From: Rhodospirillales bacterium
GTDB taxonomy: Bacteria; Pseudomonadota; Alphaproteobacteria; Rhodospirillales; JABHCV01
Direction of reading: 5' to 3'
Assembly (NCBI GenBank): GCA_016776705.1
Contig: JADHSW010000002.1
Span: 1 to 35,528, forward strand
DNA: 35,528 bases
Part shown: piece by piece, positions 26,060 through 34,328 of the stretch
How positions within the stretch are numbered: the first letter of the stretch is position 1
How the letters are laid out: every line of letters begins with the position of its first letter
The notes under the pieces: model-generated
What the model was told of the DNA's origin: nothing
Seen by the model: only the letters and a program-made list of their open reading frames with translations
Database searches by the model: none
Position numbers and translations under genes: made by a program

Positions 26060-26842
26060 TTACCAGAAGTAAATTTGTGAAACGACGAAGAACCAGACGA
26101 CGTCCACAAAGTGCCAGTAAACAGAGGCACAAACGACAAAGGCATGGTTTGTCTTGCCCTTTAGCGCGGGGATCAGGACAGCAACAAATGTCGCCAGACC
26201 AATAAATACGTGGGACGCATGGAAGCCGGTGATCGAATAGAACGCCGAACTATATGCATTGGTTTCGGGAACGAAGCCTTCATGGATGAGGTGCTGGTAT
26301 TCATAAACTGTGCAACCCAGGAACAGGGTACCAAGCAAAATGCTGATAATCAGCCACTTGTTAAAGCCACCATTATCCTTGTTGTCCAACTTCACTTCCG
26401 CGACATGCATGGTTAAACTGGACGAAACCAGGATCACCGTCATGATCAACGGGATCGTCGTGTTGATGTCGGGCGTGCCTTCGGGTGGCCAGTTGTTGCC
26501 TGCGCTCAGACGCATCATCCAGTAACTGGCGAACAAGCCCAGGAAGATGAAAATTTCTGAAACAATGAAGATGGGCAAGCCGACGATGGAAACACCGACC
26601 ACAAGGTTTTCATGGCTCATGCCTTCCTGGACCCATTTTGCAACACCGGCAAGGATTAGCGGAACGCCAAGACCTGCACCGATGATGGTCATCATCTGGT
26701 TTTCGTAAACAAAATATCCGGAAAAGCCGATTGGAACCAACATGAAGATACCGGCGACAAGCACCAATGGCGCCCAACTGGTTTCCCAATGATGTTCGTG
26801 TTGGGTACCACCTGTGTGGGCGACTTCGGATTCTACTGACAT
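26060..26842 (-). CDS. ctaE: Cytochrome c oxidase subunit III
   Basis: 260-aa polytopic subunit III. It shows the COX3 features SEIFIFLGLFASYW with conserved Glu, GFHASHVFIG and YWHFVDVVWFFV. The two C-terminal motifs mark the family clearly. It is the first gene of the oxidase cluster, an order (ctaE-sco-ctaC-ctaD) unlike the common ctaC-ctaD-ctaB-ctaG-ctaE. ATG 26842 has a GGGGGA box about 7 nt upstream. No ctaB, ctaG or surf1 gene is found in the window. Confidence 0.95.
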   Translation of the reverse strand: MSVESEVAHTGGTQHEHHWETSWAPLVLVAGIFMLVPIGFSGYFVYENQMMTIIGAGLGVPLILAGVAKWVQEGMSHENLVVGVSIVGLPIFIVSEIFIFLGLFASYWMMRLSAGNNWPPEGTPDINTTIPLIMTVILVSSSLTMHVAEVKLDNKDNGGFNKWLIISILLGTLFLGCTVYEYQHLIHEGFVPETNAYSSAFYSITGFHASHVFIGLATFVAVLIPALKGKTNHAFVVCASVYWHFVDVVWFFVVSQIYFW

Positions 26843-27309
26843 AGATATTCCCCCGTGAACGTAAACGCTTCTCTGTCACTTTTTTTCACAAGAAAGCCAT
26901 TCAGCCAAAGCTCAAAAAAGTAAAAACATAAATGCGTAACAATTAAGTCCTAAATTAATGGACACTATGTAACATTATTCCAATTCTTAATAGCGTATAC
27001 TCATATGGTGAAACAACCCATGAATTTATCCTGTCGCGCGGGATAAGGGGTTGGCGAAAGTATAAATAAGCCCTTAAAATATAAGGGCAAACTAATATAA
27101 AGGAGGTAATATTCCGAAATTTGGCCTGTTTATTGGGCCTTTAACGATTATTTTTTTATCTGATTTGTATTGGCGGCATTCTTTGCTCTTGAGTGCCGCC
27201 TGTCCGGACCTTGGTTTACTGGAGCTTTTTAAGCCAAAGGTTTAAAGATAAATTGTCAAATTTAAAATGTCCCGCAGGATAAAAATGCTAATCCTCACCA
27301 TATTTACCC
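26843..27309. other. AT-rich structured intergenic region (467 nt)
   Basis: It holds the leader of the oxidase cluster and several dyads: a two-part stem-loop (27014-27053: CAACCC/GGGTTG outside TTATCC/GGATAA), a perfect 7-bp hairpin GCCCTTA/TAAGGGC (27070-27088), and a 10-bp hairpin with one G-U (27172-27200). TATACT at 26996-27001 could be a plus-strand -10. A perfect AAGGAGGT lies at 27100-27107 without a canonical start codon after it. No promoter of clear consensus was found for ctaE. A noncoding RNA or leader is possible but unproven. Confidence 0.4.
27111..27245 (+). CDS. Speculative 44-codon ORF with ATT start
   Basis: Reading from ATT 27111, 4 nt after the near-perfect ribosome-binding site AGGAGG (27101-27106), the frame stays open for 44 codons to TAA (27243-27245). 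The product would start PKFGLFIGPLTIIFLSDLYW, a hydrophobic segment, and end LELFKPKV. ATT initiation is very rare and no homolog is recognised, so this is a low-confidence candidate and may be chance. Confidence 0.15.
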   Translation: MPKFGLFIGPLTIIFLSDLYWRHSLLLSAACPDLGLLELFKPKV

Positions 27310-27546
27310 TCAGGAACAACAACCCTTTGGGGTTTCCTGGATGGGTGGGCAGGGGGTAGAGCCGAAAGAGCAGAAGACACAACAGTCTCCCGGTTTCGGT
27401 TTCAGGAGAGTCTTGCAGTTCTCACACTCATAAAAAAAGATACAGGCATCGATGGGCATGGATTCAGATTTGCTGTGCCCACATTCCGGGCAGCTTAAAA
27501 CCGAATACAGTTCAATATGCTTGGACGGTGTTTCCTGGTTATTCAT
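27310..27546 (-). CDS. GDCCVxC domain-containing small cysteine protein
   Basis: 78-aa protein with two CxxC pairs in the N-terminal half (SCPECGHSK, ECENCKTLL), then the family signature GDCCVFCSFGSTPCPP and a terminal GCCS. It matches the GDCCVxC (seleno)protein family, in which some members have selenocysteine; here all positions are Cys codons. The cysteine pattern suggests metal binding, redox or mercury handling, which is inference, and the function is not established. ATG 27546 is preferred to 27573. It is upstream of the oxidase cluster but 467 nt away, and divergent from phaC. Confidence 0.85.
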   Translation of the reverse strand: MNNQETPSKHIELYSVLSCPECGHSKSESMPIDACIFFYECENCKTLLKPKPGDCCVFCSFGSTPCPPIQETPKGCCS

Positions 27547-27594
27547 GATGCTGTTCCGGGGGGCCTCAAACACGAGCTAAATAAATAGGCAATC

Positions 27595-27652
27595 GACTAT
27601 ATAGTCAGCTAAGGGTAAGCAACGTATTATATATTTGGAAATATACTATAAT
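27595..27652 (+). promoter_or_regulatory. Palindrome and possible -10 box between the GDCCVxC gene and phaC
   Basis: A perfect 12-bp palindrome GACTATATAGTC lies at 27595-27606 in an AT-rich divergent promoter region, and TATAAT at 27647-27652 sits 25 nt before the phaC ATG. No convincing -35 box is seen. The palindrome could be an operator for either gene. Confidence 0.3.
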
Positions 27653-27676
27653 CTAAATGTTATTGAGACTGTAATT

Positions 27677-29479
27677 ATGAATAAAAAAGTCGAAAAAGGT
27701 CAGGCTGCTGTCGACCCGGAAAAACTCTCCCTGGCCATGCAGGACTTTGCTGAACGGGGTCAGCGTATTGCGCAAGCTTTCATAAAACGACAAGAGTCAC
27801 ATGACGGCTTTCAAATGAGCGATGCGAGCGTCGTCTCGAAGGCCTTTCTGGAACTTGCCCAGCAATTAATGTCCAATCCCGTCAAAATTCTTGAAACCCA
27901 GGCGAAGCTCTGGAACGACTATGCGGAATTATGGCAGGCGACGGCGAAACGCATGGCCGGCGAAGAAGCCGAGGTTGTCGCCAAGCCCGAACAGGGGGAT
28001 CGGCGGTTTCAGGATGAAGCCTGGAACGACCAGGTGGTCTTCGACTTTATCAAGCAATCCTATTTGTTAACATCTGACTGGATGAAACATACAGTCCGCG
28101 ATGTTGAAGGCCTGGATGACAAGACCGCTCAAAAGGTTCAGTTTTATACCCGCCAGTGGGTCGATGCCCTGTCGCCCAGCAATTTTGTTGCGACCAATCC
28201 TGTGGTTTTGCGCGAAACGGCGGAAAGTGGCGGCGAGAACCTGCTCCATGGCATGGAAAACCTGCTCACCGATCTTGAAAAAGGTAAGGGAGAACTGAAA
28301 ATATCGATGACCGACGAGGCGGCATTTACCCTGGGCGAGAATGTCGCGACTTCACCGGGAAAGGTGGTTTTTCAAAACGATTTAATGCAGCTCATCCAGT
28401 ACGAGCCGACGACGAAAACCGTCCGCGATGTCCCCCTTATGATCGTTCCGCCATGGATCAACAAGTTCTATGTCCTTGATCTGCAACCCAATAATTCATT
28501 CATAAAATGGAACGTTGATCAGGGTAACACCGTTTTTGTCATTTCCTGGGTTAATCCGGGTGCCGAGCTATCCCAGAAAGCTTTCGATGATTACATGCTT
28601 GAAGGGCCGATTGAGGCCCTGGGCGCCATCGAAAAGGCGACCGGACAAAAGAAAGTCAACATTGTCGGTTATTGCATTGGCGGCACGCTGACCGCCAGCA
28701 CGCTTGCCTATATGGCGGCCAGGAAGGATAACCGCATTCAGTCGGCGACCTTCCTGACGACCATGGTTGATTTTTCTGACCCCGGTGAACTGGGCGTCTT
28801 CATTGATGAAGAGCAGCTTGACCTGATGGAAGAACACATGCGCGAAAAGGGATATCTTGAAGGCTCCCACATGTCATCGGTGTTCAATATGATGCGCGAC
28901 AATGATTTGATCTGGTCGTTTGTCGTCAATAATTACCTGATGGGCCGCCGCCCATTACCGTTCGATCTACTGTACTGGAATTCGGATTCGACCCGCATGC
29001 CGGTGATGATGCACAGTTTTTATCTGCGCAATATGTATTTGAAGAACAAACTGGTCGAACCCGGCGGAGTTTCTCTGGCCGGTGAGCCTATCGATCTGAC
29101 CAAGATTAAAACGCCAACATATATACTTTCCACTCTTGATGACCATATCGCACCGTGGCAATCGACCTATGCAGCGACGGGATTATATAGCGGGCCAAAA
29201 CGTTTCGTCCTTTCGGCCTCAGGACATATTGCCGGGGTCGTAAACCCACCGGAAAAGGAAAAGTACTGTTACTGGACCAACCCCAAGATACCGAAAGACC
29301 CGAAAAAATGGCAGGAAGACGCCAAACAGCATAAAGGCTCCTGGTGGCCGGATTGGGACAAGTGGTTGAAAAAGCATTCGGGTGGCAAGGATGTAAAAGC
29401 GCGCAAGCCGGGCGATGGCAAACTGAAGCCCATTGAAGATGCGCCGGGTTCTTACGTCAAAGTGCGAATAAGGGAATAG
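27677..29479 (+). CDS. phaC: Class I poly(3-hydroxyalkanoate) synthase
   Basis: Polymerises 3-hydroxyacyl-CoA into storage polyester on granule surfaces. The 600-aa product has the PhaC N-terminal domain (about 90-260), then an alpha/beta-hydrolase core with the lipase-like box GYCIGG (nucleophilic Cys), Asp in LSTLDDHIAPW, and His in SASGHIAGVVNPP, together with PPWINKFYVLDL. Length and the absence of a PhaE or PhaR subunit gene agree with class I. ATG 27677 is chosen because the upstream part (from 27635) is not family-like. phaA, phaB and phasin genes are not in the window. Confidence 0.95.
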   Translation: MNKKVEKGQAAVDPEKLSLAMQDFAERGQRIAQAFIKRQESHDGFQMSDASVVSKAFLELAQQLMSNPVKILETQAKLWNDYAELWQATAKRMAGEEAEVVAKPEQGDRRFQDEAWNDQVVFDFIKQSYLLTSDWMKHTVRDVEGLDDKTAQKVQFYTRQWVDALSPSNFVATNPVVLRETAESGGENLLHGMENLLTDLEKGKGELKISMTDEAAFTLGENVATSPGKVVFQNDLMQLIQYEPTTKTVRDVPLMIVPPWINKFYVLDLQPNNSFIKWNVDQGNTVFVISWVNPGAELSQKAFDDYMLEGPIEALGAIEKATGQKKVNIVGYCIGGTLTASTLAYMAARKDNRIQSATFLTTMVDFSDPGELGVFIDEEQLDLMEEHMREKGYLEGSHMSSVFNMMRDNDLIWSFVVNNYLMGRRPLPFDLLYWNSDSTRMPVMMHSFYLRNMYLKNKLVEPGGVSLAGEPIDLTKIKTPTYILSTLDDHIAPWQSTYAATGLYSGPKRFVLSASGHIAGVVNPPEKEKYCYWTNPKIPKDPKKWQEDAKQHKGSWWPDWDKWLKKHSGGKDVKARKPGDGKLKPIEDAPGSYVKVRIRE

Positions 29480-29547
29480 AGAAGCTCCCTCACAGGACAA
29501 ATAAAAAGTGCCTTCTTTTCCAATTATTTGCCCGAAATGGCAAATAA

Positions 29548-31314
29548 ATGCATAGTGTCGAAATGAAAAATGCGGAAGCTCAGACGACACCTATTAATGA
29601 TGATGACGAGCGCATTTCCGGGCATCTGGAACTGCTGTCCGCCATGGGCCAGGATTTTGCCACCTCGTTGGATATTGACGAGACCCTGCGTCATGGCCTG
29701 AAGCGCATCACCGATTATGTCGGCGCCGAGGGCGGTGCGTTGTTCCTGCTCGATGACAGGGGCGAAAAGCTGACCTGCAAAACATCCAACGGGCCGATCA
29801 ATCTGGATGGCCTGACCATGAGCAGCGCAGAAGGTATTGTCGGGCGTTGCGTCCAAATGGATGTAGGGGAAATCGTTCGCGACGTCTCTAACGATCCTAA
29901 TTTCCATACTGCGGTCGACGACAAGACCGGGTTCACCACCCGGTCCATTTTGTGCGCGCCGATGAGCGTCAAGGGTGAGCGAATTGGTGCTATTGAACTG
30001 GTTAATAAAAACAGCAAAGACGGCTTGTTTGACGATCATGATCTTCACCTGTTGCGCTCGCTAAGTTCATCGGCGGCGTTATCGATCAAGAATGCCCGTA
30101 TGGCGGAGGCCCTCGTCGAGCAGGAAAGGGTTCGCCGCGAACTTGAACTGGCGGCAGAAATCCAGCGCAGTCTGTTGCCTGACGAAGGCGACGACACTTC
30201 ACCTGTTCACGGCGTCAATTGCCCGGCACGCACGGTGTCGGGGGATTTTTACGATTTTTTCCCCCTTGCTGACGGGCGTATTTGTTTCAATCTGGGCGAT
30301 GTGTCGGGTAAGGGAATGAATGCGGCTTTACTGATGGCCAAGACCGCCAGCCTGTTTCGTTGTCTCGGCAAGACCATTCACCAACCTGGCCGCCTGCTTT
30401 CCATGATTAATGATGAAATATGCGAGACAGTGACACGTGGCATGTTTGTCACCATGGCGGGTGGCATTTATGATCCGAAAACGGGCATCGTCAAAATGGC
30501 CAACGCAGGGCACGAGCCCGCCCTTATCTATTCAGGCGGGGGCACATTTGAAGCCATACAGGCGGAAGCCCCACCGCTTGGCATTTCACCCCTGATATCC
30601 GGTGATGGTGGCATTCCGGAAGTGGAATTCCGTCTTGATGGGGGAACGCTTTACATCTTCACCGACGGGGTGACCGAAGGTTATCTTGAAGACGGCAGTG
30701 AACTTGAAGCCGATGGCTTGAAGAAAATTCTCATCGATACAGCGGGAGAACCTGCGGCGACTCGCCTCAAGACAGTTATCGACTGCATCAATAGGGAAAA
30801 TGTTGCCCTGCGCGACGATCTGACGCTGCTGGCCATTGATGATGGACTGAATAAAATAGCAAGGGACGAAAGGGCGTCCTCTGACGAGGGTATTCAAAGC
30901 ACAGCTGAAACCGTTTTCCACCTTAATTTCCCGTCGCAACCGGATCGTTTGAAACTTGTCCGAAGCGCCGTCTTTGACACCGTGATGTTGTGCGGTTGTT
31001 CGGAAAGCGTTGGGCGCGATATTGTTATAGCAGTTGATGAGGCCTGTCAGAACGTTATACGCCATGCCTACAAGGGTGCGAGGGATGGTCAGGTTATTCT
31101 GGATATCGCCCGCGCTGGTGACAATATTGTTCTATCCCTTCGGGATTTTGCCGAACCCGTCGATGTCTCCAAGATCAAACCTCGTGATCTGGATGATCTT
31201 CGCCCAGGTGGCCTGGGGACCCACTTTATTCGGGAAGTGATGGATGATGTTGATTACCTGCCGCCACCAGATGGCGAAGGTAATTTGTTAAGAATGGTAA
31301 AAAGAATCGAATGA
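29548..31314 (+). CDS. GAF-SpoIIE phosphatase-HATPase regulator (RsbU/RsbW fusion-type)
   Basis: 588-aa cytoplasmic partner-switching regulator. Domains in order: GAF sensor (about 30-185), coiled-coil linker (LVEQERVRRELELAAEIQRSLLP minus ends, about 190-215), SpoIIE/PP2C phosphatase (about 215-425; GDFYDFF at 232-238, LGDVSGKGMNAAL, IFTDGVTEGY), and a RsbW-like HATPase_c domain (about 455-588; VDEACQNVIRHA with Asn502, and GGLGTHFI). It thus combines a phosphatase and a putative Ser/Thr kinase for one STAS-domain target. The STAS gene starts 17 nt later and mlaEFD follows. In the RsbU/SpoIIAA families such proteins control sigma factors; the context here points to a transporter. Confidence 0.9.
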   Translation: MHSVEMKNAEAQTTPINDDDERISGHLELLSAMGQDFATSLDIDETLRHGLKRITDYVGAEGGALFLLDDRGEKLTCKTSNGPINLDGLTMSSAEGIVGRCVQMDVGEIVRDVSNDPNFHTAVDDKTGFTTRSILCAPMSVKGERIGAIELVNKNSKDGLFDDHDLHLLRSLSSSAALSIKNARMAEALVEQERVRRELELAAEIQRSLLPDEGDDTSPVHGVNCPARTVSGDFYDFFPLADGRICFNLGDVSGKGMNAALLMAKTASLFRCLGKTIHQPGRLLSMINDEICETVTRGMFVTMAGGIYDPKTGIVKMANAGHEPALIYSGGGTFEAIQAEAPPLGISPLISGDGGIPEVEFRLDGGTLYIFTDGVTEGYLEDGSELEADGLKKILIDTAGEPAATRLKTVIDCINRENVALRDDLTLLAIDDGLNKIARDERASSDEGIQSTAETVFHLNFPSQPDRLKLVRSAVFDTVMLCGCSESVGRDIVIAVDEACQNVIRHAYKGARDGQVILDIARAGDNIVLSLRDFAEPVDVSKIKPRDLDDLRPGGLGTHFIREVMDDVDYLPPPDGEGNLLRMVKRIE

Positions 31315-31331
31315 ACTAATGAGTAGCCAAA

Positions 31332-31667
31332 ATGGAACATGAAATATCGGAACGTGATGGCGCCCTTATCGTCGGTTTTTCCGGCGATGTGGATTTACAG
31401 TCCTCACCAGAGGCCAGAAAAATCCTGCTTCAATGCGTGGCGCGAAAGATGCCGGTTTTGGTCGACCTTTCGGCTGTCAACTATATTGACAGTTCGGGGA
31501 TTGCCTCTTTGGTGGAAGCCCTGCAAACGGCGCGCAAGGGCGGTGGAAGCCTGATGTTGGTTTCTGTTAGTGAGGCGGCGCTCAGGGTGCTTGAACTGGC
31601 CCGGCTGGACAAGGTCTTCACAATTTCCGGCAGCATCGAAGAAGGGCTTGAAAAGGCAACGTCGTAA
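31332..31667 (+). CDS. STAS-domain protein, anti-sigma antagonist or MlaB-like
   Basis: 111-aa single STAS domain. The strand-helix core VDLSAVNYIDSSGIASLVEAL holds Ser55 at the position phosphorylated in SpoIIAA. It could be the target of the upstream phosphatase/kinase. Its stop is 2 nt before mlaE, so it is equally placed to be MlaB, the STAS subunit that stabilises and regulates the MlaF ATPase dimer in E. coli. The sequence alone cannot separate an anti-sigma factor antagonist from MlaB; gene order favours MlaB. Confidence 0.88.
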   Translation: MEHEISERDGALIVGFSGDVDLQSSPEARKILLQCVARKMPVLVDLSAVNYIDSSGIASLVEALQTARKGGGSLMLVSVSEAALRVLELARLDKVFTISGSIEEGLEKATS

Positions 31668-31669
31668 CA

Positions 31670-32479
31670 ATGAAAAACGTCGGGAATGGAATAACGGATT
31701 ACACCGAAAAAATCGGACGCCAGACAATTGCCGGCGTCGAGGAAATCGGCAATGGCGGCTTTTTACTGCTTGAAAGCTTCTACTGGTTGTTTGTTGGCCC
31801 CAAATTAAAACAGCCCGTGCGTTTTGGCGCGGTGATCGCTCAGATGATGGAAATTGGCATCAACGCCATTCCCCTGATCGCCATGATGGCGGGAACAATC
31901 GGCGCCATGATGGCCATGCAAAGCATCTATATGCTGCGGATTTTCGGTGCCGAGTCCCAGGTAACCTACGGTGTCGCCTTTTCTGTCGTGCGTGAATTTG
32001 CCCCCTTGATCACCGGCATTCTTGTTGCCGGCAGGTCGGGTTCCGCCCTGGCAGCCCGATTGGGAACCATGAAAATTTCCCAGGAAATTGACGCCCTGAA
32101 GGTAATGGGAATTAACCCCGTGCGCTATCTTGTCGTGCCAGCCCTGCTGGGGATGGTGGTCATGGTGCCTGCCCTTACCATCTTCAATATGATGGTCGGT
32201 ATGTTATGCGCCGGACTGTACATCAATGCGGACTTGGGAATTTCACTGGCGGCATATAGCGAACAGGTGATCGACATTCTTTCCGTTGGCGATGTAATCC
32301 ACGGCGTTGGGAAAAGCGTGCTGTTCGCTGTTCTTATCGCTCTTATCGGCGTCATTAATGGAGCGTCGGTGACCGGCGGTGCGGAAGGTGTTGGCAAAGT
32401 GACGACGCGGGCCGTCGTTCAGGCGATTTCGGCAATTATCGTTACCGACATGTTGTTTGCATTCATGGCGACGAGGTAA
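31670..32479 (+). CDS. mlaE: MlaE, phospholipid ABC transporter permease
   Basis: 269-aa integral membrane permease of the MlaE family. Visible are EFAPLITGILVAGRSGSALAARLGTM (residues split over two helices), ALKVMGINPVRYLVVPALLG and NGASVTGGAEGVGKVTTRAVV, the conserved segments of the family. It has five or more hydrophobic helices after an amphipathic N-terminus. With MlaF, MlaD and the STAS protein it forms the inner-membrane complex that moves lipids between inner and outer membranes. The start overlaps no other gene, with gaps of 2 nt (STAS) and 3 nt (mlaF). Confidence 0.95.
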   Translation: MKNVGNGITDYTEKIGRQTIAGVEEIGNGGFLLLESFYWLFVGPKLKQPVRFGAVIAQMMEIGINAIPLIAMMAGTIGAMMAMQSIYMLRIFGAESQVTYGVAFSVVREFAPLITGILVAGRSGSALAARLGTMKISQEIDALKVMGINPVRYLVVPALLGMVVMVPALTIFNMMVGMLCAGLYINADLGISLAAYSEQVIDILSVGDVIHGVGKSVLFAVLIALIGVINGASVTGGAEGVGKVTTRAVVQAISAIIVTDMLFAFMATR

Positions 32480-32482
32480 GCC

Positions 32483-33307
32483 ATGAACGGGGAACCAAAA
32501 ACAGTTATCGAAGTTGAAGACCTGGTCACCCATTACGGGGGCAGGAAAATTCTCGACGGTGTTTCGATGAATGTCACCGAGGGTGAGATCATGGTCATCA
32601 TGGGCGGCAGTGGCTCGGGCAAGAGTACCTTGCTGCGTTACATGATGGCGCTGGAACGTCAGACATCCGGAACCATCAAATTGCTGGATCAGGATATCGG
32701 CAAGCTAAATCAGCAGGAAATGTTTGGTCTTCGCAAGAAGATTGGCGTCGCCTTTCAGGGTGGCGCCTTGTTCAGTTCCATGACAGTGGGCGAGAATATC
32801 ATGCTGCCGCTGTACGAGCATGCCCATCTGGACATGATGACCATGGAAATCATGGCGCGCATGAAACTTGAAGTCGTCGATCTGGCTGGTTTTGAGGATT
32901 TGATGCCGGCCGAACTTTCCGGCGGCATGATCAAGCGCGCAGCTTTCGCTCGCGCCGTGATCATGGACCCAAAGCTGCTGTTTTGCGATGAACCGTCTGC
33001 GGGACTGGACCCGGTTGTTGCATCCGCCCTTGATGATTTGATCCTCAAGCTTCGTGATGCCCTGCAAATGACGGTGGTTGTCGTGACTCACGAACTGGAT
33101 AGCGTTTTCAAGATCGCGGACCGGGTGACCGTTCTTGATCGCGGGCATATTCTTTTTATTGGTACGGTGGAGGAACTGCGCAACAACAAAAGCGAGCGCA
33201 TTCAGAACCTTCTCAATCGCCGACCCGAAGATGAAACAATAGACCCGGATGAGTACCTGCGTCGTCTCACCGGAGAAGAAGAAACAGGGGGAGACGCGAC
33301 CTTATGA
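32483..33307 (+). CDS. mlaF: MlaF, phospholipid ABC transporter ATPase
   Basis: 274-aa ABC ATPase. Walker A GGSGSGKST (41-49), Q-loop (VAFQGGALFSSMTV), signature LSGGMIKRAAFARA, Walker B LLFCDEPSAGLDP and switch His in VVTHELDS are all present, so it should hydrolyse ATP. The AGLDP and MIKRAAFARA forms are usual in the Mla/Ttg2 group. The stop TGA overlaps the mlaD ATG in a 4-nt ATGA, showing translational coupling. Confidence 0.96.
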   Translation: MNGEPKTVIEVEDLVTHYGGRKILDGVSMNVTEGEIMVIMGGSGSGKSTLLRYMMALERQTSGTIKLLDQDIGKLNQQEMFGLRKKIGVAFQGGALFSSMTVGENIMLPLYEHAHLDMMTMEIMARMKLEVVDLAGFEDLMPAELSGGMIKRAAFARAVIMDPKLLFCDEPSAGLDPVVASALDDLILKLRDALQMTVVVVTHELDSVFKIADRVTVLDRGHILFIGTVEELRNNKSERIQNLLNRRPEDETIDPDEYLRRLTGEEETGGDATL

Positions 33308-34302
33308 GAAACAACAAACTGAATTACATCATCGTCGGTACTTTTGTTCTGGCGATGCTGTTTGGCCTGATATTTTCGATCGCCATGTTAACCGGGCGGA
33401 CCGGGGCGGTGGACAACTATTACGCAGTCTATCGCAATGTCACCGGCGTTAAATTCGGAACCCAGGTTCTTTACGAAGGTTTCCCTATTGGTCAGGTCGA
33501 TAAAGTGACGCCGGTTTCCGATGGCGCAGCGATGAGCTTCCGTGTTGATTTTTCTGTCATCAAGGACTGGAGTATCCCCCAGGACAGCGTCGCCAAGATT
33601 GCGGCCCCTGGGCTTTTATCGGCAATTACCCTCAGCCTTAGCGCCGGATATAGCGAAAAGCCGCTGCATCCTGGAAGCCAGGTTATTGGACAGGAAGCCG
33701 CAAATGTTTTTGCCGTGGTTTCATCTGTTGCTGACCAGATCAGCCTGCTCGCCGAAAAAGACCTCAGGCCCTTGCTAAATAATATCACGCCGCTTCTGGA
33801 ATCGATTACCAACACTTCTGATAAATTTGGCAAGATTATTGAAGGCGACGCCAGTATTCTGGTTTCAGATCTGGTTACCCTGACCGGTGATTTAAGGGAC
33901 CGTGTACCCAGGATCGCCGATGATATTGAACAAATTACGTCTCGAATTAATCAAAGCTCCAAGGAGTTAAGCACACTGCTGACCGAAGAAAATCGCAAGC
34001 AGATTGAAAGCCTGATCGGAAATATGGATACGGCGGCCGGTAACTTTACCGAGCTTTCGGGAAATCTTGACGGTCTGATCAAGGATTTGAATGGTGTTGT
34101 CACTGACAACAAGGGAAACATTGAAAAGTCCGTTGTTGACGTGCGTTATGTCACAGATTCAATGGCGCGCCACATCGATGCGTTGAACCAGAACATGGAA
34201 GCGACATCGCGAAACATGTACGAATTCTCGCGCCAAATCAGACAGAACCCGGGATTGCTGCTGGGTGGCACACCGCCACGTGATGAAGCCAAAACCCAAT
34301 AA
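33304..34302 (+). CDS. mlaD: MlaD-family MCE protein with long helical tail
   Basis: 332-aa protein with one N-terminal transmembrane helix (YIIVGTFVLAMLFGLIFSIA), one MCE domain (about 40-120, GVKFGTQVLYEGFPIGQV and GLLSAITLSLSAG), and a long, mainly helical periplasmic tail (about 150-320) rich in Ile, Leu, Asn and Ser. E. coli MlaD is about 180 aa and lacks this tail. MCE proteins form hexameric rings that shield lipids; the longer tail could span more of the periplasm, as in PqiB and LetB-type assemblies. This is inference. Confidence 0.93.
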   Translation: MRNNKLNYIIVGTFVLAMLFGLIFSIAMLTGRTGAVDNYYAVYRNVTGVKFGTQVLYEGFPIGQVDKVTPVSDGAAMSFRVDFSVIKDWSIPQDSVAKIAAPGLLSAITLSLSAGYSEKPLHPGSQVIGQEAANVFAVVSSVADQISLLAEKDLRPLLNNITPLLESITNTSDKFGKIIEGDASILVSDLVTLTGDLRDRVPRIADDIEQITSRINQSSKELSTLLTEENRKQIESLIGNMDTAAGNFTELSGNLDGLIKDLNGVVTDNKGNIEKSVVDVRYVTDSMARHIDALNQNMEATSRNMYEFSRQIRQNPGLLLGGTPPRDEAKTQ

Positions 34303-34328
34303 CAAAACCCGATTTAAAGGTGGGATTG

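Noticed and set aside
27005..27046. 13-codon frame overlapping the first intergenic hairpin (possible leader peptide)
   Set aside because: A TATACT box directly upstream would start the transcript at about the ATG, and there is no ribosome-binding site.
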